DNA of 64,000 bases from Leptospira ryugenii (GTDB taxonomy: Bacteria > Spirochaetota > Leptospiria > Leptospirales > Leptospiraceae): assembly GCF_003114855.1 (NCBI RefSeq), contig NZ_BFBB01000004.1, forward strand, positions 268,756 to 332,755, in the 5' to 3' direction. The translations under genes were made by a program, and so were the position numbers. Below the pieces are notes generated by a model. The model searched no databases and was not told the DNA's origin. It saw nothing but the letters and a program-made list of their open reading frames with translations. Shown here piece after piece: positions 18,728 to 27,483 of the stretch. Each line of letters starts with the position of its first letter. Positions within the stretch are counted from its first letter, which is position 1.

Positions 18728-19342
18728 TTGGAAAAAGTTAAGCCAAAAACGCAAAAACGAGCCTACCACCACGGTGACCTCTACGAAACTCTGATTCGTA
18801 CAGCCGAGAAATGGATTCAGGACCGAGGTATGGAAGCCTTTTCGTTACGTGCTTGTGCGAAAGCTGCTGGTGTTGCTCATAGTGCACCTGGCCATTACTT
18901 TAAGGACGTATCTGAGATACTCACGGAAATTGCAGCTAGAGGATTCGAGAGATTGCACGCAAAGATTGAGGAGCAGAAGCGGAAAGCGCCCAAAGAAAGT
19001 CTTTTGTACAATGTTTGTTTCGCTTACGTAAGCTTTGCCATGGAAACACCCAAACTTTTTCCCTTGATCTTTCATTCTGATCGCGTAGACCGAGGACAGG
19101 AACGATTCCAAAGAGCAGGAGAACTTGCATTTCGGGAATTAGCATTGGCCATTGATCCCGACAAGACCCAGCGCCAAAAGAATTACGACAAACTTTTGTT
19201 TGTTTGGAGCCAAATTCATGGATTGGCAATGCTTTCGATTGATGGCCCAATGGTGCCGGTAGGTGGAAACCGTAAGGGATTGGACATTGCCCCAATCCAA
19301 AAATCAATCCGTACCCTTGTATCCTTACTCGAAACTTGGTGA
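18728..19342 (+). CDS. TetR/AcrR-family regulator with WHG-type C-terminal domain
   Basis: A 204-residue repressor. The N-terminal helix-turn-helix is 'GMEAFSLRACAKAAGVAHSAPGHYFKDVSEIL'-like, and the C-terminal half has the WHG signature 'WSQIHGLAMLSIDGP'. The frame begins at a TTG (18728); no in-frame ATG lies near enough to preserve the domain. It is divergent from the beta-barrel gene, with two 19-bp operator copies between them, suggesting autoregulation plus control of that barrel. Confidence 0.8.
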   Translation: MEKVKPKTQKRAYHHGDLYETLIRTAEKWIQDRGMEAFSLRACAKAAGVAHSAPGHYFKDVSEILTEIAARGFERLHAKIEEQKRKAPKESLLYNVCFAYVSFAMETPKLFPLIFHSDRVDRGQERFQRAGELAFRELALAIDPDKTQRQKNYDKLLFVWSQIHGLAMLSIDGPMVPVGGNRKGLDIAPIQKSIRTLVSLLETW

Positions 19343-19472
19343 AAGGATTTGTTTTTGACTCACTGATCGTATCTCAATTCCAAGACGAGGAAGTTGACAC
19401 AGACAAATACAAACCAAATAATCTCCCAGATATCGTGCTTCCGACTGCTCATTGCAAACGTTTAGTCTACCA

Positions 19473-20993
19473 TTACCAAAGGGGAATGGGTATCGTAATG
19501 GGTGATGCATAGTCCCACTGGCCAAAAGAAGGTCCTTTGGAGCCATTCAACAAAGGGATCAATTTCAAATCCGAATCTGGATGGCTAGATAGATCGATCT
19601 TAAACTCGAAGACATGCCCCACCTTTCCCCAAAAGTATCTTTTTTCACCTTTAGTCCTTTCATGTTCCCAACCGTACGCATCATTCATATGCAATTTGAA
19701 TCCGAGCCCAGATCTTTCTTTTGAGGCCGAAACATCCATCAGATAAAAATATAAATCTTTTTGTGATTGAAATACCTCATAAAATGGCTGTTTGGCTCGA
19801 ATGACACCATAAAGTACCTGATCTTTGATTAAATAGCGAAAACTTTGCAAAGCCATTCTTTGTTTTCCTATTTCCAAAGAAGGATTTTTGATTTCCGGGA
19901 TTTCTAAAAGGTCCCAATCATCATCCATTCCATCTAATTGTATACCTTTCTTTTTCAATTGGGATTTGAGTTCACTTCGTACGTTAGATTGTTTTGGATC
20001 AGTACCTAGGACTCTTTCCAAGGCATCTCCTATTCCATCAGCATCCGTATCCCATTGGGATAGATCGGTGCCAAACACCTCCTCTTCAAAATCGGTAAGA
20101 GAATCACCATCTGCATCGGATAAGAGTGATGCTCTTTCTTTGGAATACCCTTTTGTCAGAATCCAACCTGATAATTGTTTCTCCCAATTTATTTTCTTTT
20201 GAGAATCCAACAAAGATAATACTCCTTTTGATTTTTGCTCCCATAAAGTTTTGGACGGAGCTATGAAATATTCATTCCATGTTTTGTGGTCTGGATCTGT
20301 AAGTGAGATGAGAAAGTCGCGGTACTTTTCTTTACCTAAGTATGTAAATATATAATATTGTATTTTGAATGTCTTCTCATAGTAGATCTGAAAATCCGAA
20401 TTGATTGTCTCATCTTTGGAGTTAGAGTCACCCAGTGGAAAGTCCCGTTTGGAAAGTGGATTGAAAAACCCCCACCAAGATTTAATCTTATGCATTTCAA
20501 ATTCATCCCATTGTAGATAACCTGATGCTTGCAAGGCGATAGGTAAAAAACTACTAACACCTTCTCCGATCCAGCGAGGCTCCTGGCCAAACCACCAATG
20601 TCCAATCTCATGGTAGAGAAGCGGTGGAGGCGTCAAAAGTTCAGGATCTGGGTAAGCAAGAGGCACATAGATGATTGAACCTTCGTTACGTGCAATTGAT
20701 CCATCTATAATATCCTTAATTGTAAGAGTATCTGCACTAGGAGCTGAGTTTAGGTATTCTGCGACTCTAGGAATGTATGCACAGGCTCGATCCAACATCT
20801 CTTTGGCAAACGATCTCTTTTTGGCATCCGGTTTGTATAGAATGCGAATGGTTTTTTCCTTTCCTAAGACTTGTATCTGCCTCTCCTGGGACTCCCAACC
20901 ATCCTCATGAGCTATGTTTGTTTTGGATTCTGTGTCTTGGAAGCTTACTAGCGCCATCCAAACAAATAGAACGGTAGTGATGCGCATCTTCAT
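19473..20993 (-). CDS. exported zinc metallopeptidase-like protein with calcium-binding repeats
   Basis: A secreted protein of about 506 residues. The start at 20993 (MKMRITTVLF) gives a clean signal peptide; an upstream frame to 21074 exists without a better ribosome site. Residues near 127 carry HEIGHWWFG followed by WIGEG: an HEXXH zinc motif with the third ligand Glu 12 residues after the second His, as in Peptidase_MA-like gluzincins rather than the longer spacing of M1 aminopeptidases. Next come two TSP3-like calcium loops ('DADGDSLTDFEEE', 'DTDADGIGDALER'). The C-terminal ~150 residues form a beta-rich domain of a kind that could bind carbohydrate. Substrate unknown. Confidence 0.65.
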   Translation of the reverse strand: MKMRITTVLFVWMALVSFQDTESKTNIAHEDGWESQERQIQVLGKEKTIRILYKPDAKKRSFAKEMLDRACAYIPRVAEYLNSAPSADTLTIKDIIDGSIARNEGSIIYVPLAYPDPELLTPPPLLYHEIGHWWFGQEPRWIGEGVSSFLPIALQASGYLQWDEFEMHKIKSWWGFFNPLSKRDFPLGDSNSKDETINSDFQIYYEKTFKIQYYIFTYLGKEKYRDFLISLTDPDHKTWNEYFIAPSKTLWEQKSKGVLSLLDSQKKINWEKQLSGWILTKGYSKERASLLSDADGDSLTDFEEEVFGTDLSQWDTDADGIGDALERVLGTDPKQSNVRSELKSQLKKKGIQLDGMDDDWDLLEIPEIKNPSLEIGKQRMALQSFRYLIKDQVLYGVIRAKQPFYEVFQSQKDLYFYLMDVSASKERSGLGFKLHMNDAYGWEHERTKGEKRYFWGKVGHVFEFKIDLSSHPDSDLKLIPLLNGSKGPSFGQWDYASPITIPIPLW

Positions 20994-21211
20994 GAAGCAT
21001 GAGGCTATCATTGGAGGGGAGAGAGTGCAAAGATTTTTCAGATTGGAAGGGAAAAAAATTGACCAGTTTTCCAATAAAATTCAAACGAGATCCTTTCTTT
21101 GGGAAAGCTCCTTCCAAGAGCTCCGTTTTTAAGGACAATGTTCGTACTTTTAACATACAAATTGTACTGCAATTTCTTCTTGCCATGCCAGAGAAACTAG
21201 AGTAAAGTCAC

Positions 21212-22111
21212 ATGCCTATGGAAACCTTTACTTATTCGTATGCAGTCTTAGAAGTCAAAGCAACTCTTGATGAAAAAACTCTGAAGTTAAAACAAGGATT
21301 GAGGAATTACGAATTAAACCTTCATGAAATTTTATATTTTTATTTTGGCCCTATGCCCAGTGGTCAATTCGACGAACTCGTCATCCTCACACAATCTCAA
21401 AATGGAAAACAGAAAACATATCGATTCAACTGTACTTCCTCAGAAGTGGGCATGCAAAATTTGGTCGCACGATTAGCTGAAAAAAAACCATCAGCAGACC
21501 TTCGCAATGTACCTCGATCCGAAGCCTTTCAAAAATTGAAAACATTCGATACTTCTAAGGTAACTTTATTCGCAGTGCCCATAGTAGTCTCCCTTGTCCT
21601 TTCAATTTTTTTGGCTCCTATGTTTGTCCATGGTTTGGATAAAGGATCAAAAACTATCAAAGCAAATGAATTAACAAACCCTCATCTATTAGGAACTCGG
21701 AATTTAATTCTCCAAGGCTCCATTCTTTCCGAATGTTTGGAAGAGAAGACAACACGCAAAGGAAGGACGACAACAAAATTTTTCTGTCCTCTTGTCGATG
21801 AATCTTGGGAAAGCGGATCCCCTATCCACATCCTTGCCCAAATCGATGACATCCCAGAAGAAGAGTTCAATGCCTTGTTCGAAAGGACTGAGTTCAAAGG
21901 GGTTCTTCGAAATGTATTGTGGGAAGGCCCCTCTTCTAGTACAAAAGATTTTTTTGAGAAGGAATATGGTGCAAGTTTCACAGAAGAGGTTTACCAATTT
22001 GAAGTCGACGGTGATGCAAGCCTAGACCTAATCATCGCTTTGGCAATACTGGGTATCGCCCTTCTCATACTTTTAGGCATTACCTTCTTTATGTACAAGC
22101 GATCTTTTTGA
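21212..22111 (+). CDS. membrane protein with two transmembrane helices, unknown function
   Basis: A 299-residue protein with a soluble N-terminal ~110 residues, a helix near 115-135, an extracytoplasmic-looking ~125-residue domain and a C-terminal helix near 270-292 ('LIIALAILGIALLILLGITFFMY'). The first part resembles a PH-like or signalling fold only loosely. No family is recognised. It is flanked by divergent and convergent genes, so it is probably monocistronic. Confidence 0.55.
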   Translation: MPMETFTYSYAVLEVKATLDEKTLKLKQGLRNYELNLHEILYFYFGPMPSGQFDELVILTQSQNGKQKTYRFNCTSSEVGMQNLVARLAEKKPSADLRNVPRSEAFQKLKTFDTSKVTLFAVPIVVSLVLSIFLAPMFVHGLDKGSKTIKANELTNPHLLGTRNLILQGSILSECLEEKTTRKGRTTTKFFCPLVDESWESGSPIHILAQIDDIPEEEFNALFERTEFKGVLRNVLWEGPSSSTKDFFEKEYGASFTEEVYQFEVDGDASLDLIIALAILGIALLILLGITFFMYKRSF

Positions 22112-22126
22112 CCGCAGGTATTATAA

Positions 22127-23107
22127 CTAGGTAAATGAAAGAGATTTTTGCTTCAGATAGAAAGTAAGCAGTGGATACTCCATGGCAATATGGAAAAAGC
22201 CAAAGGCAAAATATGTTCTTCGAAAGTCGATGGGATAGATACAAAAGAGAATCAAGGCAAACACAATTCCAAAAGATACCAAAAGAATTTCCAAACGATT
22301 CCCTTCTTTCTTTTTGGAATAGGAGAGCGCAGGTATTTCAAACTTTCTCTTTACCATCAAAGGCAAAATAAATATCCACAAAATGTAATGTAAAATTTGT
22401 TGGTAGGCAAAGTAACCTAAAAAAGTAGTACCTGTTATCCATTCCAATTCTTGGGAAAGGATTTGTCGAAAGATTTCCACCTCTAATCGTTCGGGAAGAG
22501 CGATCTCAGATATACTTAGACCCAAACTAGCATAAAAGATAAACGAGATGACTGGCAACACAACAGAAAACAAAAGAGCGATGGCAATCACCCGTTTGTT
22601 TTTTTGTATACCATATAACATAATCCAGGGGATAAAATTATGAAAATGAACTAGAAAAAAATACAGGAGACTAGGCCGAGAAGCCAATATAAATAGATAA
22701 GTACATGCTCCTATAAGGATCGTGATATAAACCAATTTGGATGCCTCTAAGCCATACTGAAATATGATACAGAAAAGAATCCAAATCCCGAAGGCTCCCA
22801 AAAAAAAATATGGATACATTTTACCAATTTGCTTACCGGATAAATCCATTGCCAAATAAAGCATAGACACGATTGAAAAACAAAACGCAGTCAAGAGGAT
22901 CCAATAAGGAAATCTGTTTATCTTTTGAAAAGAATGATGATACCCTCTCCACACATTGATTTCCATGTAAATATGTAAAAAACCAAATAACATAAGTGAG
23001 CCGAAGGCGGCATGGTATGGGTATCGATAGCAGAAAAAGAGTAAAATCAGGCTAAAGAAAGTGGACTGGTAGAGAAATTTATCACTTGCAATGGATTTTT
23101 TTAGCAT
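22127..23107 (-). CDS. polytopic membrane protein, unknown function
   Basis: A 326-residue inner-membrane protein with about nine helices. Several helices carry histidines in similar contexts ('LFGFLHIYME', 'LVHFHNFIPW', 'LHYILWIF', 'FGFFHIAMEY'), and the first and last of these look like an internal repeat. Such intramembrane His clusters can bind metal or haem, as in Brp/Blh-like or desaturase-like proteins, but the spacing matches none I can name. It converges with the preceding gene, with 15 bp between stop codons. Confidence 0.5.
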   Translation of the reverse strand: MLKKSIASDKFLYQSTFFSLILLFFCYRYPYHAAFGSLMLFGFLHIYMEINVWRGYHHSFQKINRFPYWILLTAFCFSIVSMLYLAMDLSGKQIGKMYPYFFLGAFGIWILFCIIFQYGLEASKLVYITILIGACTYLFILASRPSLLYFFLVHFHNFIPWIMLYGIQKNKRVIAIALLFSVVLPVISFIFYASLGLSISEIALPERLEVEIFRQILSQELEWITGTTFLGYFAYQQILHYILWIFILPLMVKRKFEIPALSYSKKKEGNRLEILLVSFGIVFALILFCIYPIDFRRTYFAFGFFHIAMEYPLLTFYLKQKSLSFT

Positions 23108-23148
23108 ATGATAGTAAACACTTCGCCCACAACTGGAGCTTTTAGCCT

Positions 23149-23880
23149 ATGTCATACCCAACTAACCACAAGATAAATTTTTTACGATTTTGTCTGATCT
23201 TACTTTTTTTACTATCTGGGACTTGGCTCATTTCGGATGAAGCACCAGACTATTTCTTTCAATTGACTGAGGCTACAAAAGCAAGTGCGAGCTCTGTGCT
23301 GACTGAGCCAGGGAAAAGTAAGGGTTTCTATGCCGCAGAAAAGGCAATGGACCAAAAAACATCAACCTTTTGGTGTGAAGGAAAAGAGGATGATGGCATC
23401 GGTGAAACAATACGCATCAACTGGAAACCTACATTCATTGAGGCCATTGTCGTTGGCCATGGCGTTTTACTGAATCAAAATTATTACCAGTTAAACAATA
23501 GAATCAAAGAATACGAGGCAACATTTTTCCTATCAACAGGTCGCAAAAAAGTCCTTAAAGGTAAGTTTTCGGATTATAGCTGCGATAACGGTTGTGATAT
23601 GATCAGAGGCGGTTCAGACGAAGAAATAGTAGAATGTAAAAAAACCAAAAAGAATCAATGTATATTCGATACGATTCAGGACGGAGGAATGGTTGGCGGC
23701 GAAGAAATTCACGGAATCTACGCTTGCACTACCGGGGTGGAGATTAAAATCCTGAGTGTTTTTCCTGGTAAAAAATTTAAAGACACATGTATCTCCGAAA
23801 TCATACTCAAAATCCCCGATCCTAAATGGCCAGAAGAACGAGTCAAAGAAGTCGCAAAAGAAAAAGAAAGCTGCCGCTAG
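23149..23880 (+). CDS. exported discoidin-like (NADase-type glycan-binding) domain protein
   Basis: A 243-residue secreted protein with an N-terminal signal peptide (near 10-30). The body matches the discoidin-like fold found in glycan-binding domains: 'KASASSVLTE', 'YAAEKAMDQKTSTFWCEG', 'GIGETIRINW' and a C-terminal 'KDTCISEIIL'. Six cysteines suggest disulfides in the middle segment. Carbohydrate binding is inferred from the domain family. The stop overlaps the next gene by 55 bp. Confidence 0.6.
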   Translation: MSYPTNHKINFLRFCLILLFLLSGTWLISDEAPDYFFQLTEATKASASSVLTEPGKSKGFYAAEKAMDQKTSTFWCEGKEDDGIGETIRINWKPTFIEAIVVGHGVLLNQNYYQLNNRIKEYEATFFLSTGRKKVLKGKFSDYSCDNGCDMIRGGSDEEIVECKKTKKNQCIFDTIQDGGMVGGEEIHGIYACTTGVEIKILSVFPGKKFKDTCISEIILKIPDPKWPEERVKEVAKEKESCR

Positions 23881-24488
23881 CATTTCTATCCTACTTCGTT
23901 TCTTTCTTTTGGATCACGAGTATCTATTCTTTGAATTTGAAACGAGAGATAGTGATCTTGGAGATACACAAGTCGAAGCGAGTCTTTGTCTCTGTCGATT
24001 TTGAGATGGAGGGGAGACTTGAGAAACCTTTGGGCATCGGCTTTCCGGAAACCGATTTCTTTCCTTTACAAAACTTTTTTGTCCAATGGGATGGGCTCTC
24101 TCTTCCCGTGGAAAGATGGAAAGCAAAGCCTGGTTTTACCTACCGCATTGGCAATTTATCTCTTCCAGCAATCCATCATTTTTATCTAGGTCCAAGTTCT
24201 TTATCACAGCATAGATTGCTCACACGCTACGAATACCAGGCACCTCAAATGAGTGGAAGTAAATCACCAAAGGGAATCTACCTGGAGTACATTCTACAAA
24301 CTGGCTCAACATGGGATTCTTGGATTGAGGAGGTCATTTTTATTATCAGAGGGAAAGACTTTCATTGCAGTCGTTTATTTGTGCTACCAGATTCCTATAG
24401 AGGGTCCTGTACAGAATCAGGAGAGTACCTGATACGGCTGCAAAATATCGAACCAAAGATGGATTTCCGTTTCATTCTGGAAGATTAA
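23826..24488 (+). CDS. membrane-anchored or exported hypothetical protein
   Basis: A 220-residue protein that begins inside the end of the discoidin-like gene, implying coupled translation. A very basic N-terminus (eight Arg/Lys in the first 16 residues) precedes one hydrophobic segment (about 17-35), so it is either anchored or cleaved. The remainder is beta-rich with no motif I recognise. A later start cannot be excluded because no clear Shine-Dalgarno marks 23826. Probable functional partner of the upstream glycan-binding-like protein. Confidence 0.5.
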   Translation: MARRTSQRSRKRKRKLPLAFLSYFVSFFWITSIYSLNLKREIVILEIHKSKRVFVSVDFEMEGRLEKPLGIGFPETDFFPLQNFFVQWDGLSLPVERWKAKPGFTYRIGNLSLPAIHHFYLGPSSLSQHRLLTRYEYQAPQMSGSKSPKGIYLEYILQTGSTWDSWIEEVIFIIRGKDFHCSRLFVLPDSYRGSCTESGEYLIRLQNIEPKMDFRFILED

Positions 24489-24625
24489 CCTACCAATCTG
24501 TTGAGGTCTTTTATTCATTTTATACGAATTTTTTTTCACGAATCTTTCTTCTTTCGAGTTCTGATTTATAAGTCAGGACGATTCTGCACCCAAGATCGGG
24601 TATAAAGGAAGGAAAGGAGATTCCC

Positions 24626-25264
24626 ATGAACAACTTTAATTCTTCAACCAAAGAGACGCTAAAAGCGAATGGTTTAAAACTAATGCTCGGTACAATCCTA
24701 GTGTTTAGCCTCCCAGTTTTGGCAGGTCCGACTAAGAAGGTATCGAAAACCCCTAACCAAAGTCCAGTTGCCTCCACTCAGGAGAAAGTAGATTGCATAA
24801 CAGAGATGGAGGTCGTAGCTGCGCAAAAAGCCTGGGGCCAAGGAATTATAGAAATTGGAAAGGTCTACACACAAGGTGGCGACTACGTAGAGGCAGCGGC
24901 TAAACATATCAATAAATTCTATGGCTATGATTTGAGCCTAGTCCTCTTCAAACCTACCCTTGCCTCGGTAGACCAATTCCGAACTTCGTTTGACTCGGCT
25001 CTCTCCTACTTTGTTGGTGGAAATCCTGCATTCCCAGAAGACAAGGGATTCGCAATCAAACCTTGGGCTGCCGTGCGATGGAAAAATTATGGCATTGTCA
25101 ATAACAGCTGCAATATGGCAGTGGCGATGGGAAACTACTGGTTCACTCCAGCTGCTGGCGGTGCCGATACAAAAGTAGAATACTCATTTGGCTATGTGAA
25201 AGGCAAAGACGGTGAACTAAAAATTGTAGTCCACCACTCTTCTATCCCTTTCAATCCGAACTAG
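24626..25264 (+). CDS. exported NTF2/SnoaL-like protein
   Basis: A 212-residue protein with a signal peptide ending near 'LPVLAGP' and a strong AAAGGAG ribosome site 6 nt before ATG 24626. The mature part has the NTF2-like cone layout: helical 'EVVAAQKAWGQGIIEIG', 'AAAKHINKFYGYD', then strands 'FAIKPWAAVRWKNYGIV', 'CNMAVAMGNYWFT' and 'VEYSFGYVKGKDG', ending 'VVHHSSIPF'. Related proteins are often mislabelled phosphoribosyl-AMP cyclohydrolase in databases; no such active site is visible. Followed by a strong terminator, hence monocistronic. Confidence 0.65.
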   Translation: MNNFNSSTKETLKANGLKLMLGTILVFSLPVLAGPTKKVSKTPNQSPVASTQEKVDCITEMEVVAAQKAWGQGIIEIGKVYTQGGDYVEAAAKHINKFYGYDLSLVLFKPTLASVDQFRTSFDSALSYFVGGNPAFPEDKGFAIKPWAAVRWKNYGIVNNSCNMAVAMGNYWFTPAAGGADTKVEYSFGYVKGKDGELKIVVHHSSIPFNPN

Positions 25265-25276
25265 GAAGCTGGCATC

Positions 25277-25326
25277 AGGGTGCAGAGGTTCTCTTAACAA
25301 GAGAAATCCTGCACCCTATTTTTTTT
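25277..25326 (+). terminator. rho-independent terminator
   Basis: An interrupted stem pairs 25277-25295 with 25299-25316 (AGGGTGCAG with the complementary CTGCACCCT at the base) and is followed by an eight-T run starting at 25319. It lies 12 nt after the stop of the NTF2-like gene. Confidence 0.85.
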
Positions 25327-25341
25327 GGAAAAGAGTTTACA

Positions 25342-26187
25342 TTAAAAGGATGGACTTAAATTTCCAAGTGCTCCAGCACGTAACTTTGAGAAGGTGGATT
25401 CCAGTCTCTCTTTAGTGGATAGACATAAGGAACCCATCCAATGGTAATCTTCCGCCAAATGTCTTGCCTGTAAAAATAAGAACTCAGCCTTAGATGTGGT
25501 AGTATTACATTTGATGTCTCGGTCCTCTCCTTGCAACACCATCACAGTATGTTCCGCAACAGATCCAAAGCCCTCCACTTCAATATTTCCCACAACTGCT
25601 ACAAGAAGAGTAATCACATCTTTCTTCACTTGAAAGCGAATGTCTGTTTCGGGAGATAGATGGGCATCTAAAAAAAGAAAAGGAGGTGCTGTGCTCTGGA
25701 TGGGTGAACTCATGTTTCCATACGAGCCAGTTAATACACGCACTTCCTTTCCTAACTCTTTCACAATGGGGACTGTATCAGAGGCTAAATGAAAGGCTTG
25801 TCCTTTCGACAATTCATCAGCGGCCGGCATTTTGACAAACATCTGCAAGCCAAAACAATCAGTCCCGAGCTCTGTTGGGATCTCCTCATGAAACATCCCT
25901 TCACCTGCTTGTGTCCAATGGAGACTGCCTGGTTCGATGAGGGAACGGTCCCCAAAACTATCTCGATTCTGAAACGATCCTTCCGAGGAGGGAAATAAAT
26001 ATGTGATCGCTGAAAATCCAGAATGTGGGTGGGGCGGAAAGGTAGGTTTGGACATATGAAAAAGATCTAAATTCAAAAAAGGATTCAGTGGTTTGGGACA
26101 GCGAAAGCCATAGGAATGGAAGGCATCGCTAAATACCTGGTATTGCATCTTGACTTGGTAAGAGTGGGGCTCGTCGTTCATAGGCAT
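25342..26187 (-). CDS. pirin family protein
   Basis: A 281-residue bicupin. The N-terminal cupin carries the pirin metal signature 'FPPHPHSGFSAITYLF' and, about 35 residues on, 'GSLHWTQAGEGMFHEE', which together supply the three His and one Glu that bind iron. The C-terminal cupin is degenerate, as usual in the family. Bacterial pirins can act as quercetinases or as redox-linked regulators; which applies here is not visible. It is divergent from the thioesterase gene and shares the promoter region containing a 36-bp palindrome. The start may be ATG 26187 or 26181. Confidence 0.8.
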   Translation of the reverse strand: MPMNDEPHSYQVKMQYQVFSDAFHSYGFRCPKPLNPFLNLDLFHMSKPTFPPHPHSGFSAITYLFPSSEGSFQNRDSFGDRSLIEPGSLHWTQAGEGMFHEEIPTELGTDCFGLQMFVKMPAADELSKGQAFHLASDTVPIVKELGKEVRVLTGSYGNMSSPIQSTAPPFLFLDAHLSPETDIRFQVKKDVITLLVAVVGNIEVEGFGSVAEHTVMVLQGEDRDIKCNTTTSKAEFLFLQARHLAEDYHWMGSLCLSTKERLESTFSKLRAGALGNLSPSF

Positions 26188-26203
26188 TAGACTGAAATCT
26201 GTA

Positions 26204-26247
26204 TTGACAATTATCTATGTATTTACATATATGTAAATACATAGATA
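26204..26247. promoter_or_regulatory. promoter with 36-bp perfect palindrome (probable MarR operator)
   Basis: A flawless 36-bp palindrome occupies 26212-26247 (half-site TATCTATGTATTTACATA). TTGACA (26204-26209) directly abuts it and a -10-like sequence falls inside, so binding would shut off transcription. The palindrome ends 10 bp before the thioesterase start; the MarR gene is the second gene downstream and pirin is divergent. Confidence 0.65.
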
Positions 26248-26257
26248 GGAGAAGACA

Positions 26258-26761
26258 ATGCAGCCAAAGGAAATAGATACCTCACCTACGGGACTTTACC
26301 GGGTTCGCTTCCAAGATTGCGATCCGTTTGGACATTTAAACAATGCAAGGTACATAGACTATGCCCTCGATGCCAGAGAGGACCAGCTACGGCGTTACTA
26401 TGGTTTTGATATCCCCTCTTGGACCCAATCAGCGGGGAAAGGTTGGGTTGTTTCCAAGATGAAAGCGAACTATGTGAAACCAATCCTATGGAATGAAGAA
26501 GTACGCATTTCCACTCGACTTGTGGCATTAGGAGAAGGTTCTCTATGGGTAGAGGCTATTTTTTCTGATCCTAAAACCTCGAAATTGAAATCGGTCGTAT
26601 GGGGAGATTTCGTCTACGTGGATGTTAAATCGGGTAGGCCAGCAAGGCATGAAAGTGATTTGAAGGAGTTTTTAAATTCTATTTTATACCGAGAAGAATG
26701 GCAAGGTAAGGAAAGCATTGACCTAAGGGTACAATCCATCCGAAATCTGGTAGCAGTGTAA
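26258..26761 (+). CDS. hotdog-fold acyl-CoA thioesterase (4HBT family)
   Basis: A 167-residue protein with the classic 4HBT opening 'VRFQDCDPFGHLNNARYIDY', where the Asp acts in thioester hydrolysis, followed by the beta-hotdog core ('VSKMKANYVKPILWNEEV'). It would cleave acyl-CoA or acyl-ACP in the cytoplasm; chain length cannot be read off. It is 42 bp upstream of the MarR gene and is probably co-transcribed with it from the palindrome-containing promoter, which suggests that an acyl or aromatic ligand is sensed. Confidence 0.85.
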   Translation: MQPKEIDTSPTGLYRVRFQDCDPFGHLNNARYIDYALDAREDQLRRYYGFDIPSWTQSAGKGWVVSKMKANYVKPILWNEEVRISTRLVALGEGSLWVEAIFSDPKTSKLKSVVWGDFVYVDVKSGRPARHESDLKEFLNSILYREEWQGKESIDLRVQSIRNLVAV

Positions 26762-26803
26762 AAACTGCTAGCCAGCCTTGTTCTTTTTTTGTGAAATTTT
26801 TCT

Positions 26804-27358
26804 ATGGCTGCCCAAAAACAAAGCAAATCAGTCGCAAGCAAACATTCTAACAAAGTAAAGAATGTAGAAACTGTATCCTCTTTACCGAATCAGTTTGTTC
26901 GAGAAATGAGAAAAGGTGGGGTTCGCTGTTTACATTTAAACCTTAGGCGTGCAGTTCGTACGGTAGATCGCCATTTTGACTTCGCTTTGGAAGTTGTGGG
27001 TCTCACTGCAAATCGATTTAATATCCTAATGACTCTCGGTGCGAATCCGAAAGGGATGGAACTTGCCCCTTTAGCGCAATTGTTAGTGTACGATCGCTCA
27101 ACCTTGCTTAGAAATTTGGAACCATTGGAAAAAGCGAAATGGATTTCTGATATACCCTCTGATACCAAAAGAGCACGTAAGATTTCTTTAACTCCTGAAG
27201 GCATTCAGAAATTAAAAGAAGGCTTAGTAGCCTGGAACAAGGCCCAAAAGAAAGCAGAATCCGTCTTAGGTGGCTCAGATTACAACCTCATTCTCAAAAA
27301 ATTAAGACTCTTAGCAAACCAAGAACATTTTTTGGATACAGACAAATTTGCGGATTGA
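26804..27358 (+). CDS. MarR-family transcriptional regulator
   Basis: A 184-residue regulator with a Lys/Ser-rich ~30-residue N-terminal tail and a winged helix: 'LTANRFNILMTLGAN', recognition segment 'ELAPLAQLLVYDRSTLLRNLEPLEKAKWI' and wing 'DTKRARKISLTPEG'. MarR proteins bind palindromes as dimers, and the 36-bp palindrome upstream of the thioesterase-MarR pair is the obvious site. Confidence 0.8.
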   Translation: MAAQKQSKSVASKHSNKVKNVETVSSLPNQFVREMRKGGVRCLHLNLRRAVRTVDRHFDFALEVVGLTANRFNILMTLGANPKGMELAPLAQLLVYDRSTLLRNLEPLEKAKWISDIPSDTKRARKISLTPEGIQKLKEGLVAWNKAQKKAESVLGGSDYNLILKKLRLLANQEHFLDTDKFAD

Positions 27359-27483
27359 TGTTTATCTTTCCGTTCGCAAGATTATGAATCGGATTATTTT
27401 TTGTATTTTTCTGCGAAAATAGAGTCGCCTTTCCTGATCATTGACTTTCTATCAGGTGAACGGCTAGTCGAAAGTGAACGTGT

